NCBI RefSeq assembly: GCF_000817775.3
Contig: NZ_JTHE03000048.1
Location: forward strand, 1 to 47,136
DNA: 47,136 bases
Direction of reading: 5' to 3'
Origin: Lyngbya confervoides BDU141951
GTDB taxonomy: Bacteria > Cyanobacteriota > Cyanobacteriia > Thermosynechococcales > Thermosynechococcaceae
Below, in pieces: positions 26,810 through 36,739 of this stretch. A program made the translations under genes and the position numbers. The first letter of the stretch is position 1. Each line of letters begins with the position of its first letter. The notes beneath the pieces are model-generated. The model ran no database searches. It was not told the origin of the DNA and worked only from the letters and a program-made list of their open reading frames with translations.

Positions 26810-26888
26810 GTTCAACGGTATTGTTCGAGAACTGTCATTGTTCAAGGATGATATGGTTCGAGGACTGTCCTGTTTACGGACTGTTCAT
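26810..26888. repeat. five degenerate tandem repeats upstream of hisIE
   Basis: Units begin GTTCAACGG (26810), GTTCGAGAACTGTC (26823), GTTCAAGGATG (26840), GTTCGAGGACTGTC (26856) and GTTTACGGACTGTTC (26872), with a period of 13 to 17 bases. They end about 40 bases before the hisIE start. The rest of the 26372-26929 gap shows no gene that I can support. Confidence 0.65.
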
Positions 26889-26929
26889 GTCCGCTGCGGA
26901 CCCGTCTTTCCCCTTTCCCTACTGCCACC

Positions 26930-27571
26930 ATGTCAACGTCTCCCTTTTCCCACGCTATCCCCATGGATAAGATTCGCTACAACGACCAAGGTCTGGTGCC
27001 TGCCATTGTCCAGGACTACTTGGATGGCACCGTGCTCATGATGGCCTGGATGAATCGGGAGTCCTTACACAAAACCCTGGAGACTGGGCGCACCTGGTTT
27101 TGGAGTCGGTCGCGCCAGGCCCTCTGGCCCAAGGGCGAAACATCGGGGCATGTGCAGCACGTTCATTCCTTGCGCTACGACTGCGATAGCGATGCCTTGC
27201 TCATTGGGGTGGAGCAGGTGGGCGATATTGCCTGCCATACCGGAGAGCGCAGCTGCTTTCATCAAGTGGAGGATCAAGTGATGCCTCCCCCAGCCGATAC
27301 CCTCTCCCAGGTGTTTGCGGTTATCCGCGATCGCCAAGCTCACCCCAATGCCGACTCCTACACCTGCAAGCTGCTGGCAGGGGGAGACAACAAAATTTTG
27401 AAAAAAATTGGTGAAGAAGCGGCGGAGGTGGTCATGGCCTGTAAGGATGATCAGCCCGAAGAGATTGCCGCAGAGGTGGCCGATCTGCTTTACCATACCC
27501 TGGTGGCCCTGGCGCACCACCAGGTGGATCTCAAGCAGGTTTATCGTAAGCTGCAGTCGCGTCGTCGCTAG
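26930..27571 (+). CDS. hisIE: bifunctional phosphoribosyl-AMP cyclohydrolase / phosphoribosyl-ATP pyrophosphatase
   Basis: This histidine biosynthesis enzyme catalyses steps 2 and 3. The N-terminal HisI domain (about 10-115) has [42 protein letters not shown], and zinc-binding cysteines in [10 protein letters not shown]. The C-terminal HisE domain (about 120-210) has [31 protein letters not shown] and the acidic Mg2+ site, [18 protein letters not shown]. At 213 residues it is the standard fusion length. nurA begins 5 bases after its stop, so the two are probably co-transcribed. Confidence 0.96.
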   Translation: MSTSPFSHAIPMDKIRYNDQGLVPAIVQDYLDGTVLMMAWMNRESLHKTLETGRTWFWSRSRQALWPKGETSGHVQHVHSLRYDCDSDALLIGVEQVGDIACHTGERSCFHQVEDQVMPPPADTLSQVFAVIRDRQAHPNADSYTCKLLAGGDNKILKKIGEEAAEVVMACKDDQPEEIAAEVADLLYHTLVALAHHQVDLKQVYRKLQSRRR

Positions 27572-27576
27572 GGGCT

Positions 27577-28761
27577 ATGCCGCTGAAACCCTCAGATGTT
27601 CTGGCAATTCTCCAGGAGAAGCAGGCCGAGTTTACCCTCTTTAACCGAGATGCCTCCCAAGAGCTGCGTCGCTATCGCCAGGCCGTTGCGGAACTGTCCC
27701 GGCAGCCCATGGAAAGCCTTCAGTCCCGCCTGGATCCGATCTCCTGCACCGGAGCCCGCCCTCTGGAGAGAAAGGAGAGATCTCCCCACTGGATTATTCC
27801 GACTCAGCTGCAGTGGGAGAGTCGGGAGGAAAGCCTGGCCTGGGTGCGCGACCAGCTGACGGGGGTGACGACCTTTTCGGTGGACGGATCTCAAATCTTT
27901 CCCAGCAAGGATCTATCCCTGCCGGTGGCCCTGGTGCAAATTGGCTGGTTTGAAAATCCCCACCGGGGCGATGCCAGCTACTGCAAGGATGTGCGCGTTA
28001 ATGTGGTTTCTCCCGTTGAGCTGCAGCAAAACGCAAGCCATCGTCCCGCTGACCGCCAGGTGAATATGGTGCGGTTTGCCATGGAGGTGGATCGGCATGT
28101 GGAATTTATGGAGGCCCACGCTCACCAGTCCAACTGTTTGACCTTTGTGGATGGGTCTCTGGTGGCCTCCTTTGCGGAGGTCTTGGACATCGAATGTCGT
28201 CGCTTCTATGCCCAGCAATGCTTGAAGCTGCTGCGGGCCAGCGAAACCTATCGGGTGCCGCTAGTGGGTTACATCGACACCTCCAATGCACGGGACCTGG
28301 TGACCATGGTGGCCCATCTGGCAGACCTCGCCGAGGCCCAAACCCTGCTGGATACTCAGCTGTTCGGAAATCGCATGGCCTGGGGCGATCGCACGCCGCT
28401 GTTTCTGTGCAACCGCCAGGGGGCAGCGCGCACCCAAGGGATTCTCAGTCAGTACGAAGAACAGGCCCAGAACATCACATTTACCTACCTGAAAACCCAT
28501 GAGGGCCGCCCCGTTCGCCTGGAGCTACCCCGCTGGATTTTTGAGGCTGGACTGTTAGAGACCGTGCTGAACTACGTGCGATCCGAGGTGATTATTGGGC
28601 GGGGCTATCCCTACGTCATTGAAACCGCCGACCAGGTGGCCGTACTGCGCAGCCAGGATCGGCAACTCTTTTTTCGGCTTCTGCAGGACTGGGCCAGAGC
28701 ACAGGATCTCGATCTGCGCTTTTCCCGGAAAATGATTAGCAAGGCATTTCGACGGCGTTAA
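27577..28761 (+). CDS. nurA: NurA-domain nuclease
   Basis: The 394-residue NurA-family protein belongs to a family of Mn2+-dependent 5'-3' nucleases working with HerA in end resection. The first catalytic Asp is in FSVDGSQIFPSKD (DGSxxxP). A second acidic block lies in LTFVDGSLVASF, and a C-terminal EDR-like pattern lies around YVIETADQVAVLRSQDR. No herA is in the window. It follows hisIE by 5 bases, an association likely to be chance co-transcription rather than shared pathway. Confidence 0.8.
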   Translation: MPLKPSDVLAILQEKQAEFTLFNRDASQELRRYRQAVAELSRQPMESLQSRLDPISCTGARPLERKERSPHWIIPTQLQWESREESLAWVRDQLTGVTTFSVDGSQIFPSKDLSLPVALVQIGWFENPHRGDASYCKDVRVNVVSPVELQQNASHRPADRQVNMVRFAMEVDRHVEFMEAHAHQSNCLTFVDGSLVASFAEVLDIECRRFYAQQCLKLLRASETYRVPLVGYIDTSNARDLVTMVAHLADLAEAQTLLDTQLFGNRMAWGDRTPLFLCNRQGAARTQGILSQYEEQAQNITFTYLKTHEGRPVRLELPRWIFEAGLLETVLNYVRSEVIIGRGYPYVIETADQVAVLRSQDRQLFFRLLQDWARAQDLDLRFSRKMISKAFRRR

Positions 28762-28924
28762 GGGCTCCCCCCCAACGAAAAAGGGGCCTCTCCAGGTTAG
28801 AGCTGGCTTGCCACTTATTTTACTAATAAATAGTGCTAGAATAGACACAGCTGGTTGATCGCTGCGCCGAGTTGGAGAAGATGCGATCGCTGGGGAATAG
28901 CCTGTTCTCTTGTGGGAGATGTCT

Positions 28925-30259
28925 ATGCTGAGCTGGAATGCAATGCTTTCCCTGGTCACCTTTACCGGAGTGATGACCCTGATTGTGACCGAGCGAGTTC
29001 AGTTCACCATTGCCGCACTAATGGGGGCCTTGGCACTGATCTGCTTTAACGTCCTGACCCTGGATGAAGCCGTGGGCTACATTGGTCAAAGCCATGCCAC
29101 CCTGGCCCTATTTTTGGGGGTGATGATTATGGTCCGAGCCTTTGAGCCCACGCAGATTTTTGACTATCTGGCCACACGCATGGTGATTTTGGCCAAGGGA
29201 CAGGGAAAACGCCTGCTCATGGGTATTGTGGCCGTAACGGCTCCCATCTGCGCCGTTTTGCCCAATGCCACCACCGTGATGCTGCTGGCACCGTTAATTC
29301 CACCCATGGCCGAGGAACTAGGGGTCAATTTTGTGCCCTTGCTGATTCTCATGGTGTTTATTGCCAACAGCGCCGGATTAATTACCCTGGTGGGAGATCC
29401 CGCCACTTTCATCGTGGGCGATGCCGTCAACATCAGCTTTGTGGACTATCTTCAACGGCTGAGTCTAGGGGGAATTGTCGCCATCTTAGCGGTCGTTCTG
29501 CTGATTCCTATACTGTTTAAGAAGATTTGGCAGAAGGATCTTCCCGATCTGTCCCACTTGCCCCATCCCAAGGTGAATCACCCCCGGATGCTCGTACTGG
29601 GCGGCGGGGTTGCGGCCACGGTGTTAATCTTTTTTGGCGTGGGGGAGTCGCTGCCCATTCCCCTCTCTCCGGCGACGGTTGCCCTGCTGGGGGCCGCCCT
29701 ATGTCTCTGGATTGTGCATCACAGCAAGATTGATACTATTCAGCAGGTACTGCGAGATGTGGACTGGACCACGCTGCTGTTTTTCATGAGCGTCTTTGTC
29801 CTGATCGGCGGTCTGGAAAAAACAGGGGTCATTCAGGCAGCATCCGGGCTGTTTTCCAGGCTCTTGGGGCAGAATATTGCCCTGGGAGCGATGGTGCTCA
29901 TCTGGGTGGTGGGCATTATCTCCAGTCTGGTGCCCAATATCCCGCTGGTGGTGGCGATGGTGCCGATGATCAAGGAATATACTGCAAACGTGGGCTTTGT
30001 CCCTGAGGCCATGCTCGATCCTAGCTATCAGGGCAGTTTTCCCGATGAGGTGCTTCCCCTGTTTTACGCCATGATGTACGGAGCCACGCTGGGGGGCAAT
30101 GGAACCTTGTTTGGAGCGTCGTCCAATATCGTGGCGGCAGGGATTTCAGAGCAGCACGGCAAAGGGATCTCCTTCAAAACGTTTCTGCGCTACAGCATCC
30201 CTGTCACCCTCGTTCAGCTCGTTGCCATCAGCCTTTACGTCTGGATTCGCTTTTTGTAA
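28925..30259 (+). CDS. ArsB/NhaD-type (SLC13-like) ion transporter
   Basis: The integral membrane permease of about 445 residues has 11-12 helices of the IT superfamily. Characteristic hairpins are LPNATTVMLLAPLIPP and VPNIPLVVAMVPMI, the two pseudo-symmetric substrate loops. SAGLITLVGDPATFIVGDA and TLGGNGTLFGASSNIVAAGI follow, as in ArsB, NhaD and P proteins. The substrate is undetermined (Na+/H+, arsenite or anions). ATG 28925 is chosen because GGGAG lies 6 bases upstream; ATG 28919 and an alternative start at 28910 are in frame. A TAGAAT -10-like box at 28837 precedes it. Confidence 0.82.
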   Translation: MLSWNAMLSLVTFTGVMTLIVTERVQFTIAALMGALALICFNVLTLDEAVGYIGQSHATLALFLGVMIMVRAFEPTQIFDYLATRMVILAKGQGKRLLMGIVAVTAPICAVLPNATTVMLLAPLIPPMAEELGVNFVPLLILMVFIANSAGLITLVGDPATFIVGDAVNISFVDYLQRLSLGGIVAILAVVLLIPILFKKIWQKDLPDLSHLPHPKVNHPRMLVLGGGVAATVLIFFGVGESLPIPLSPATVALLGAALCLWIVHHSKIDTIQQVLRDVDWTTLLFFMSVFVLIGGLEKTGVIQAASGLFSRLLGQNIALGAMVLIWVVGIISSLVPNIPLVVAMVPMIKEYTANVGFVPEAMLDPSYQGSFPDEVLPLFYAMMYGATLGGNGTLFGASSNIVAAGISEQHGKGISFKTFLRYSIPVTLVQLVAISLYVWIRFL

Positions 30260-30277
30260 CTGGCGGTGTCCGGGAGG

Positions 30278-31408
30278 TCAACTCCAGGTTCGTTCAGGTG
30301 GGCTATAGCCCTCCCAGGACAGGCGCTGCTTCAGCCAGCAATTAAAGAGGGGTAAGGCAATCCGATAGTGGTGCTGCACCCCATAAATCAGTCCCTTTTG
30401 TTGGAGACTGGTCAGGGCACCTTGCAGGCTTCCCCCCCGCGAAAGTCCATGCTTTTGGATGTATTGCTTGGCATGGGGCTTGTCGGTGGGGTCCAGGCAC
30501 AGGCTTTCCAACACCCGGATCTGGATCAACGGCAGCTGGAGCAGCAGTGACTCAAAGGTTACGGAAATATCTTGAATCAGGGCAATCATGCTTTGGTGAA
30601 CATGGTGCGCCTGGAGCAATCCCGAATCCTCGGGGGTGCGACACACCTGGTAATCGGTCCAGACTCGTCGCCCCAGGGCGATGGTGTCGCCCAGGTGCCC
30701 CTGGACGTAGGCCAGAAACAGATCCAGGGCCTTCGATTCCGCATCAAAGCGCAGATGAACCTGACTCATTTGCTCCATCACCCAGGGTTTCAAAATCTCT
30801 GGCGGAACGGGCGGCAGCTCAATGGTGGCCAGGGATGGGTCCCCTTCCCAGGTGCCGACAACGGAGGCAACCAGCACAAAATTGATCCAGCTTTCATGCT
30901 GAATATACAGATTGAGATGGGACTCCCAGGTGCCAGTGCGATCCCAGGTGCGCAAATGGGGAAAATTTTTGAACACAATCATCAGTTGAAACTGCATGGC
31001 TTCTGCCCATTGTTGCGCCAGGTCCAGCAGCTGATGAAAAATGGTCCATTCCTTTCCGTTGGCAATGTGCCAGGTGAGGCGAGCCTGTCCCGTGCCCCCC
31101 AGTTCAAGGGTTAGGGGTTGGCCAAAGCTCCAATTTTGAATCCAGGCCAGTTCTCGGGGACGACTGGCCATTGCGAGCAGGCGGTCGGCAAGGTGACGCA
31201 ACAACTGGCGCACGCCAAGGGTGCGCAGACAGTCAATTTCAATCACCCGCACGCCCGTCCTCTCTGCAGCGGTGCGGATGAGTGTGTCTCGACCGCTTCC
31301 CGGCACGCCCGTCACGAGGCAGCTCTGTCTGGCCTCAATGGCCTGAACCATGGCAGCCAGCTCCGCCCGATGACCCACTAGCGCGGTGGGGAAAAAAGGT
31401 TGATACAT
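30278..31408 (-). CDS. AAA-like ATPase with degenerate P-loop
   Basis: The protein is 376 residues from ATG 31408 (MYQPFFPTALVGHRAEL). The fold looks like a STAND/AAA ATPase with a C-terminal winged-helix-like part (LPLIQIRVLESLCLDPTDKPHAKQYIQKHGLSRGGS). The P-loop GVPGSGRDTL has Arg-Asp where Lys-Ser/Thr belong. The Walker B-like strand FQLMIVFKNF lacks the usual acidic pair. ATP hydrolysis is therefore doubtful. It is divergent from the P-type ATPase operon. The upstream in-frame extension to 31543 overlaps that operon's start and is unlikely. Confidence 0.65.
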   Translation of the reverse strand: MYQPFFPTALVGHRAELAAMVQAIEARQSCLVTGVPGSGRDTLIRTAAERTGVRVIEIDCLRTLGVRQLLRHLADRLLAMASRPRELAWIQNWSFGQPLTLELGGTGQARLTWHIANGKEWTIFHQLLDLAQQWAEAMQFQLMIVFKNFPHLRTWDRTGTWESHLNLYIQHESWINFVLVASVVGTWEGDPSLATIELPPVPPEILKPWVMEQMSQVHLRFDAESKALDLFLAYVQGHLGDTIALGRRVWTDYQVCRTPEDSGLLQAHHVHQSMIALIQDISVTFESLLLQLPLIQIRVLESLCLDPTDKPHAKQYIQKHGLSRGGSLQGALTSLQQKGLIYGVQHHYRIALPLFNCWLKQRLSWEGYSPPERTWS

Positions 31409-31546
31409 TACAAATTTACGAAACGGGGCTAGGGGGTAAATACATGGCGCTTTTGGAACTAAAAAATGGTGTTGAACGATTGATTTTAATACTACAATTA
31501 TTACATTTCCCTCTTTAGTTTTAAAAGGATTGCAAGGGTGCAACCG

Positions 31547-34333
31547 ATGGCTTTAGGGTCAACGTCTCTTCTCGTTCAAGCACCGAGCTATACCCTATCG
31601 GGGTCGCAGGTGTTGGATCAGTATCACAGCGATCGCCACCAGGGCCTGGGCAGCGCCCAGGTGGAGCAGCGCCAGGCAGAGTTTGGCCTGAATATGCTCC
31701 AGGAGGTGAGGGGCCGCACAACCTGGCAACTGCTGTTGGACCAGTTCAAAAACATCATGCTGCTGATGTTGATTGCCGTGGCCGTGGTTTCCTTGGTGCT
31801 CGATCTGCAGGATCGACAGTTTCCTAAGGACGCGATCGCAATTATGTCCATTGTCATCCTCAATGGCTGGCTGGGTTTTGTGCAGGAGAGCCGGGCAGAA
31901 AAGGCCCTGGCAGCGCTCAAGTCCATGTCTTCGCCTAGGGTGCGCGTTCTGCGCGAGGGGCGCGAACAGGAGGTGGAAGCTCAATATCTTGTTCCTGGCG
32001 ACATCCTCTATCTAGAGGCGGGGGTGCGCGTTCCGGCCGATGCCCGCCTGCTTGAGGCCATCAACCTACAGATTCGCGAGTCTGCGCTCACCGGAGAGTC
32101 CGAAGCGGTGGTGAAGAACGCAGCGGCTGAGCTATCCCTGGAAACTTCCCTGGGCGATCGCGTCAATACGGTGTATCAGGGAACTGAGGTGGTGCAGGGA
32201 CGGGGCTGGGCGGTGGTGGTGGCCACCGGCATGGCCACAGAACTTGGAAAAATTGCCGCGCTGCTGCAGGGGGTGGAAGCAGAACCCACCCCTCTCCAAC
32301 AGCGGATGGGGGAGTTGGGCAATGTCCTGGTGAGTGGATCGCTGGTCCTAGTGGCGCTAGTCGTTCTGGGAGGGGTGCTGCGCACGGGTAGCTTTGCGGC
32401 GGTGGATGAACTGCTAGAAGTGTCCTTGAGCATGGCGGTGGCGGTGGTGCCGGAGGGCTTACCGGCCGTGATTACGGTGACCCTGGCCTTAGGCACCCAG
32501 CGCATGGTGCGACGACAGGCCCTGATCCGGCGGTTACCGGCAGTGGAAACCCTGGGGTCAGTCACCACCATCTGTTCCGATAAAACGGGAACCTTGACCC
32601 AAAACAAAATGGTGGCCCAGAAACTGGTCACCTGGGACCGAGCCTATGCAGTGTCGGGGGTGGGCTACGACCCCACGGGTGAATTTTTACACGCCGGAGA
32701 ACCCACAGTGCCCCTGCAAGACCCGGTGGCGCGTCGACTTCTGCTTGCCGGAGTGCTCTGTAATGACGCCGCCCTCCAACGCGATCAGGGGCATTGGGCC
32801 ATTTTAGGAGATCCCACCGAGGGCGCCTTACGGGTGCTGGGACAAAAGGCCGGGCTAGAGGCCGCAGCGTTGAGCCACACCTATACCCGAATTGCGGAGG
32901 TTCCCTTCTCCTCAGAACGCAAGCAAATGAGCGTTGTTTGCCGCACCGACCCCAGCCAGGGGTCGGATTTCGCCATGGATCAGGTCCTATTCTCAAAGGG
33001 ATCACCGGAGGCCATACTGGCCTGTAGTGACAGGATTTGCAGCCCTGGGGACCTGATCCCGCTAACGCCCCAATGCCGCGATCGCCTTTTGCAGCAAAAC
33101 CAAGAATTGGCTGCCCAGGGGCTGCGGGTCTTGGGGGTAGCCTACCGTCCTTTATCCCATGTTCCAGACGGAGAAAAGCTGGCCGACTGTGAATCCCACT
33201 TGATCTGGCTGGGCATGGTGGGTATTTTAGATCCGGCCCGGCCCGAGGCAAAGCTGGCGGTGGAGCGCTGTCGCCAGGCAGGTATTCGCCCGGTCATGAT
33301 TACTGGCGACCACCAGCTCACGGCCCTGGCCATCGCCCAAGAGATTGGGATTGCCCAGCCGGGCGATCGCGTCTTAAGGGGCCAGGACTTGGAGACCCTG
33401 ACCCCAGAGGCCCTGGAAAGAGAGGTTGAGCATGTGAACGTCTACGCCCGCGTGGCCCCCGAGCATAAGCTAAAAATCGTCCAGGCCTTGCAGCGACGCC
33501 ACGAGTTTGTGGCAATGACCGGCGATGGCGTCAATGATGCCCCGGCCCTAAAGCAGGCCGACATTGGGATTGCGATGGGGATTACGGGCACCGATGTGAG
33601 TAAAGAGGCCAGCGACATGGTGCTGCTGGACGACAACTTTGCAACCATCGTTGCCGCTACGGAGGAGGGCCGGGTTATCTATGGGAATATTCGTCGCTTT
33701 GTCAAATATATTCTGGGCAGTAATATTGGCGAGGTTATTACCGTGGCAGCGGCTCCCTTGCTAGGGTTAGGAGGGGTACCGCTTTCGCCCCTGCAAATTC
33801 TCTGGATGAATCTGGTAACCGATGGACTGCCGGCCCTCGCCCTCGCGGTTGAACCCGCAGATTGCAATGTGATGCGGCAGCCGCCCCGTGACCCGCGCGA
33901 AAGTATCTTTGCCAGAGGCTTGGGATGGTATATGGTTCGCGTGGGCTTGGTCCTGGCCATTTTATCCATTGGTCTGATGTCCTGGGCCTATGGCTATACC
34001 CATGCCCCTGGCTATGGCGGAGACCCGGACACCTGGAAAACCATGGTATTCACCACCCTTTGCCTGGCCCAGATGGGACATGCCCTTGCCGTGCGTTCTG
34101 AGCACCAGCTCACCTATCAGCTGGATCCGCGAACCAATCCCTATCTCTGGGGGGCAATTTTTATGACCACCGCCTTGCAGCTTTTGCTGCTTTATGTGCC
34201 GGCGTTGCGCACCTTCTTTGGGGTCACGCCACTGGGATGGGTGGAGCTAGGGGTCTGTTTGGGGGTTAGCTCTCTGATGTTCATCTGGATTGAGTTGGAA
34301 AAGGTATTTTTGCGCGGGAGGATGGTTCGGTGA
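31547..34333 (+). CDS. P-type Ca2+-transporting ATPase (PacL-like)
   Basis: The type II P-ATPase of about 928 residues pumps Ca2+ or another cation outward. The actuator TGES motif is in [11 protein letters not shown]. The Ca-site PEGL lies in [16 protein letters not shown]. The phosphorylated Asp is in [13 protein letters not shown] (Asp345). The nucleotide site includes FSKGSPE, and the hinge is [22 protein letters not shown]. Ten membrane helices are expected. AAGGG lies about 8 bases before ATG 31547; a GTG at 31538 is the alternative start. exoD starts with a GTGA overlap on the stop, so translation is coupled. Confidence 0.9.
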   Translation: MALGSTSLLVQAPSYTLSGSQVLDQYHSDRHQGLGSAQVEQRQAEFGLNMLQEVRGRTTWQLLLDQFKNIMLLMLIAVAVVSLVLDLQDRQFPKDAIAIMSIVILNGWLGFVQESRAEKALAALKSMSSPRVRVLREGREQEVEAQYLVPGDILYLEAGVRVPADARLLEAINLQIRESALTGESEAVVKNAAAELSLETSLGDRVNTVYQGTEVVQGRGWAVVVATGMATELGKIAALLQGVEAEPTPLQQRMGELGNVLVSGSLVLVALVVLGGVLRTGSFAAVDELLEVSLSMAVAVVPEGLPAVITVTLALGTQRMVRRQALIRRLPAVETLGSVTTICSDKTGTLTQNKMVAQKLVTWDRAYAVSGVGYDPTGEFLHAGEPTVPLQDPVARRLLLAGVLCNDAALQRDQGHWAILGDPTEGALRVLGQKAGLEAAALSHTYTRIAEVPFSSERKQMSVVCRTDPSQGSDFAMDQVLFSKGSPEAILACSDRICSPGDLIPLTPQCRDRLLQQNQELAAQGLRVLGVAYRPLSHVPDGEKLADCESHLIWLGMVGILDPARPEAKLAVERCRQAGIRPVMITGDHQLTALAIAQEIGIAQPGDRVLRGQDLETLTPEALEREVEHVNVYARVAPEHKLKIVQALQRRHEFVAMTGDGVNDAPALKQADIGIAMGITGTDVSKEASDMVLLDDNFATIVAATEEGRVIYGNIRRFVKYILGSNIGEVITVAAAPLLGLGGVPLSPLQILWMNLVTDGLPALALAVEPADCNVMRQPPRDPRESIFARGLGWYMVRVGLVLAILSIGLMSWAYGYTHAPGYGGDPDTWKTMVFTTLCLAQMGHALAVRSEHQLTYQLDPRTNPYLWGAIFMTTALQLLLLYVPALRTFFGVTPLGWVELGVCLGVSSLMFIWIELEKVFLRGRMVR

Positions 34334-34986
34334 GTCTAGAGCCTCATCCCCCCTCCTCGACCGTGCCTCCCACTGGGCCTCATCCCCGTAAGTTTTCTCG
34401 GGAAATCCACCTGCTTTTGCAGCAGCTTGCAGAACGCCCCTTGAGTTTAGGCGAGATTTTGCAGGAGACCTCCGATCATGGCGTGCTGCTGCTGATCGGC
34501 TTGCTGGTCTTACCCTTTCTGTTTCCCATGCCGCCGGGCGTAACCACGGTGCTGGGCAGCGGCTGTTTGCTGCTCTGTCTGCAAATTTCCTTTGTTCAGG
34601 GTCCCCCTCGACTGCCGGGACGGATTGCACGGTTTCAGTTCCCTCAACGGCTGGTGCGGCAGCTGTTGGGCAAGCTGCACCGCTTAACTCGCCTGCTTGA
34701 AAAGCGCACCAAGCCCCGCTGGTTACACATTGCCGAACATCCCTGGATTCACCGCATCAACGGGTTGTGTATGGTTTGGCTGACCCTACTCCTCATGAGT
34801 CCGGTGCCCTTTACCAATCCAGTGCCCACCGTCGGTATTTTGCTGTTTGTGGTGGCGATGCTGGAAAGCGACGGCCTGCTGCTTTGTATTGCCTACGGGA
34901 TGACAGGCGTGATTACCGGGGCAGTGGGGCTAGTGGCCTATGGGGTCTGGCGATCGCCAGGGTGGATTCAACAGATATTGAGCTGA
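34330..34986 (+). CDS. ExoD family membrane protein
   Basis: The 218-residue ExoD-family protein belongs to a family named for Rhizobium exopolysaccharide phenotype, with biochemical role unclear. Family features seen are [34 protein letters not shown], a central cytoplasmic basic stretch, [31 protein letters not shown], and a terminal helix. Four or five membrane segments are expected. GTG start overlaps the ATPase stop by four bases. corA follows 15 bases after, separated by an imperfect 16-base duplication. Confidence 0.85.
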   Translation: MSLEPHPPSSTVPPTGPHPRKFSREIHLLLQQLAERPLSLGEILQETSDHGVLLLIGLLVLPFLFPMPPGVTTVLGSGCLLLCLQISFVQGPPRLPGRIARFQFPQRLVRQLLGKLHRLTRLLEKRTKPRWLHIAEHPWIHRINGLCMVWLTLLLMSPVPFTNPVPTVGILLFVVAMLESDGLLLCIAYGMTGVITGAVGLVAYGVWRSPGWIQQILS

Positions 34987-35006
34987 TGCGATGTTGAACT
35001 GATGCG
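34975..35006 (+). repeat. 16-bp tandem duplication at the exoD-corA junction
   Basis: ATATTGAGCTGATGCG (34975-34990) is followed directly by ATGTTGAACTGATGCG (34991-35006), with two mismatches. The first copy holds the exoD stop (TGA, 34984) overlapping an ATG. The second holds the ATG used by corA. Confidence 0.8.
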
Positions 35007-36096
35007 CCGATATTACTACGATCCGCCTGGAAGTCCACCGGGGATGATCCATGCCCGTGAGCAGGCACTCCCCCCCCGCTTGCAGATCATGGACTACAAT
35101 GCCCAGCGGTGCGTCCAAAAATTTCTGAGTGATCCCCAGGACATCCGGGGCTATCTAGATACCCAGTCAGTGTCCTGGATTGATGTGCAGGGACTGGGCC
35201 ATGCCCAAACCTTAACGGCCCTAGGGGAGATTTTTCAGCTCCATGCCTTAACCCTAGAAGACATTGCCAATGTTCCGCAGCGGCCTAAGGTTGAGGAGGC
35301 CCCGCACCAGTTACTCATCGTTGCCCAGATGATTACCTTGCTGCCGGAACAGACGCGCAGCCAAAGGAGGCGACGCTCAAGGCTGCACATGGAGCAGGTT
35401 AGCTTTATCCTCGGCCGTCATTATTTACTCACGGTGCAGGAAGAGCCGCAGTTTGACACCTTTGAGTCAGTGCGCGATCGCATTATTCAGGGGCGCGGTG
35501 TGATTCGAGATCATCAGGCGGATTACCTGGCTTATTGTCTAATTGACACGATTATTGATGGGTTCTTTCCGGTGCTTGAGGCCCTGAGCGAAGACATTGA
35601 GAGCCTGGAACTAGAGGTGTTACGAGGGCCGGGACCGGCCACGCTGGCTCAAATTCATCAAATTCGGCGAGATTTATTAACCCTGCGGCGATCCATTTGG
35701 CCGCAACGAGACATGCTGGCTTTGCTGAGCCGAGATGGCAGTCCCCTGTTAGGGTCAGAGGTGCAGGTGTATTTGCGAGATTGCTACGACCACGCTGCCC
35801 AGGTCATTGACACCATCGAAATTTACCGAGAGCTGACGGCTAGCTTGATGGATATTTATCTATCTGCGGTGAGCAATCGCATGAATGAGGTCATGAAAAC
35901 CCTGACGGTCATTTCGACGATTTTTATTCCCCTCACCTTCGTGGCTGGCATCTATGGGATGAACTTCAATCCGGAGGCTTCTCCCTTGAATATGCCAGAG
36001 CTGAACTGGTATTGGGGTTATCCCTTAGCGTGGCTGGTGATGCTGGCGATCGCCAGCGGCATGATCACGTTTTTCTGGCGACGCCACTGGTTTTAG
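35002..36096 (+). CDS. corA: CorA magnesium/cobalt transporter
   Basis: The 364-residue protein is of the CorA/MRS2-type pentameric Mg2+ channel. A large cytoplasmic domain is followed by two helices at the C-terminus. The ion-selectivity motif YGMNF is intact (Gly319-Met-Asn321-Phe), followed by the periplasmic loop NMPELNWYWGYP. The conserved run of LTVISTIFIPLTFVAGIYGMN marks helix 1. The last helix ends in a basic tail (WRRHWF), placing the C-terminus in the cytoplasm. It is the last gene of the Ca-ATPase-exoD-corA run, so all three may respond to divalent cation status. Confidence 0.92.
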   Translation: MRRYYYDPPGSPPGMIHAREQALPPRLQIMDYNAQRCVQKFLSDPQDIRGYLDTQSVSWIDVQGLGHAQTLTALGEIFQLHALTLEDIANVPQRPKVEEAPHQLLIVAQMITLLPEQTRSQRRRRSRLHMEQVSFILGRHYLLTVQEEPQFDTFESVRDRIIQGRGVIRDHQADYLAYCLIDTIIDGFFPVLEALSEDIESLELEVLRGPGPATLAQIHQIRRDLLTLRRSIWPQRDMLALLSRDGSPLLGSEVQVYLRDCYDHAAQVIDTIEIYRELTASLMDIYLSAVSNRMNEVMKTLTVISTIFIPLTFVAGIYGMNFNPEASPLNMPELNWYWGYPLAWLVMLAIASGMITFFWRRHWF

Positions 36097-36108
36097 CATG
36101 ATGCTTCA

Positions 36109-36138
36109 CTGGGGATAAAAGCCCCAGGATTCTATCCT
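36109..36138 (+). terminator. candidate terminator after corA
   Basis: CTGGGG (36109-36114) and CCCCAG (36122-36127) pair around ATAAAAG. AGGATTCTATCCT forms a second small hairpin immediately after. The T-run is poor, so termination strength is uncertain. Confidence 0.4.
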
Positions 36139-36244
36139 GTTGTTAAAAAATTTAAAGGTATTCGGACATTTATAACAAACTATCCAATCTCCAGCCAAAA
36201 TATTATTTGATTATAGGGAAAACGTGCATCCACGGCTCAAAACC

Positions 36245-36595
36245 ATGAAAAACTCACTCGCCCAAGGGTTGCGTCTTCTTATCCTCGGATTAGCGCTTTC
36301 TGGAATACTGTGGGGCTGCGTTAGTAAAACTCCCCTGTCCGAGGCCCAACAACCCTACGCAGGGCGCTGGGAAGCTCCCGATGGCACCTATATTCATATC
36401 TATTTAGATGGAGGAGGAGACTTTAAAGCCTCTAATTCCAGTGTGGAGGGAGGTGCAGTCACCTTTAAGGGCGAAACCTTCACCATTGGCCTGGGTCCCA
36501 TCAAAAAATCCTTTCAGGTCACCCAGCCCCCCCAGCAACAGGGAGCGGAATGGGTAATGGCCTTAGATGGAGTAACCTATAGAAAAACCCCCTAG
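36245..36595 (+). CDS. small lipoprotein of unknown function
   Basis: The predicted lipoprotein of 116 residues has a hydrophobic leader LRLLILGLALSGILWGC with the lipobox (LWGC), so the mature protein begins at Cys24 or so and is lipid-anchored. The mature part, YAGRWEAPDGTYIHIYLDGGGDFKAS, resembles a small beta-barrel or lipocalin-like domain ending in VMALDGVTYRK. ATG 36245 is chosen over the upstream GTG 36224, which adds a non-signal extension. No partner gene is evident. Confidence 0.62.
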   Translation: MKNSLAQGLRLLILGLALSGILWGCVSKTPLSEAQQPYAGRWEAPDGTYIHIYLDGGGDFKASNSSVEGGAVTFKGETFTIGLGPIKKSFQVTQPPQQQGAEWVMALDGVTYRKTP

Positions 36596-36739
36596 AGGGG
36601 ACGTTGGCGATCATCTAAACCGGCCGATGGGCGCGATCGCCCCCCACTCCAAATATTTTGAGGGTAGACGGGGTGAGTAGCGAGGCAACGGACGGTCTTC
36701 TGCGTTACTTCAGCGGACTGTCCAGTGGGCCACAGGCCC

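Noticed and set aside
28808-28842. TTGCCA and TAGAAT as a -35/-10 promoter before the ArsB/NhaD-type gene
   Set aside because: The spacer is about 23 bases, too long for a standard promoter; only the -10-like box is plausible.
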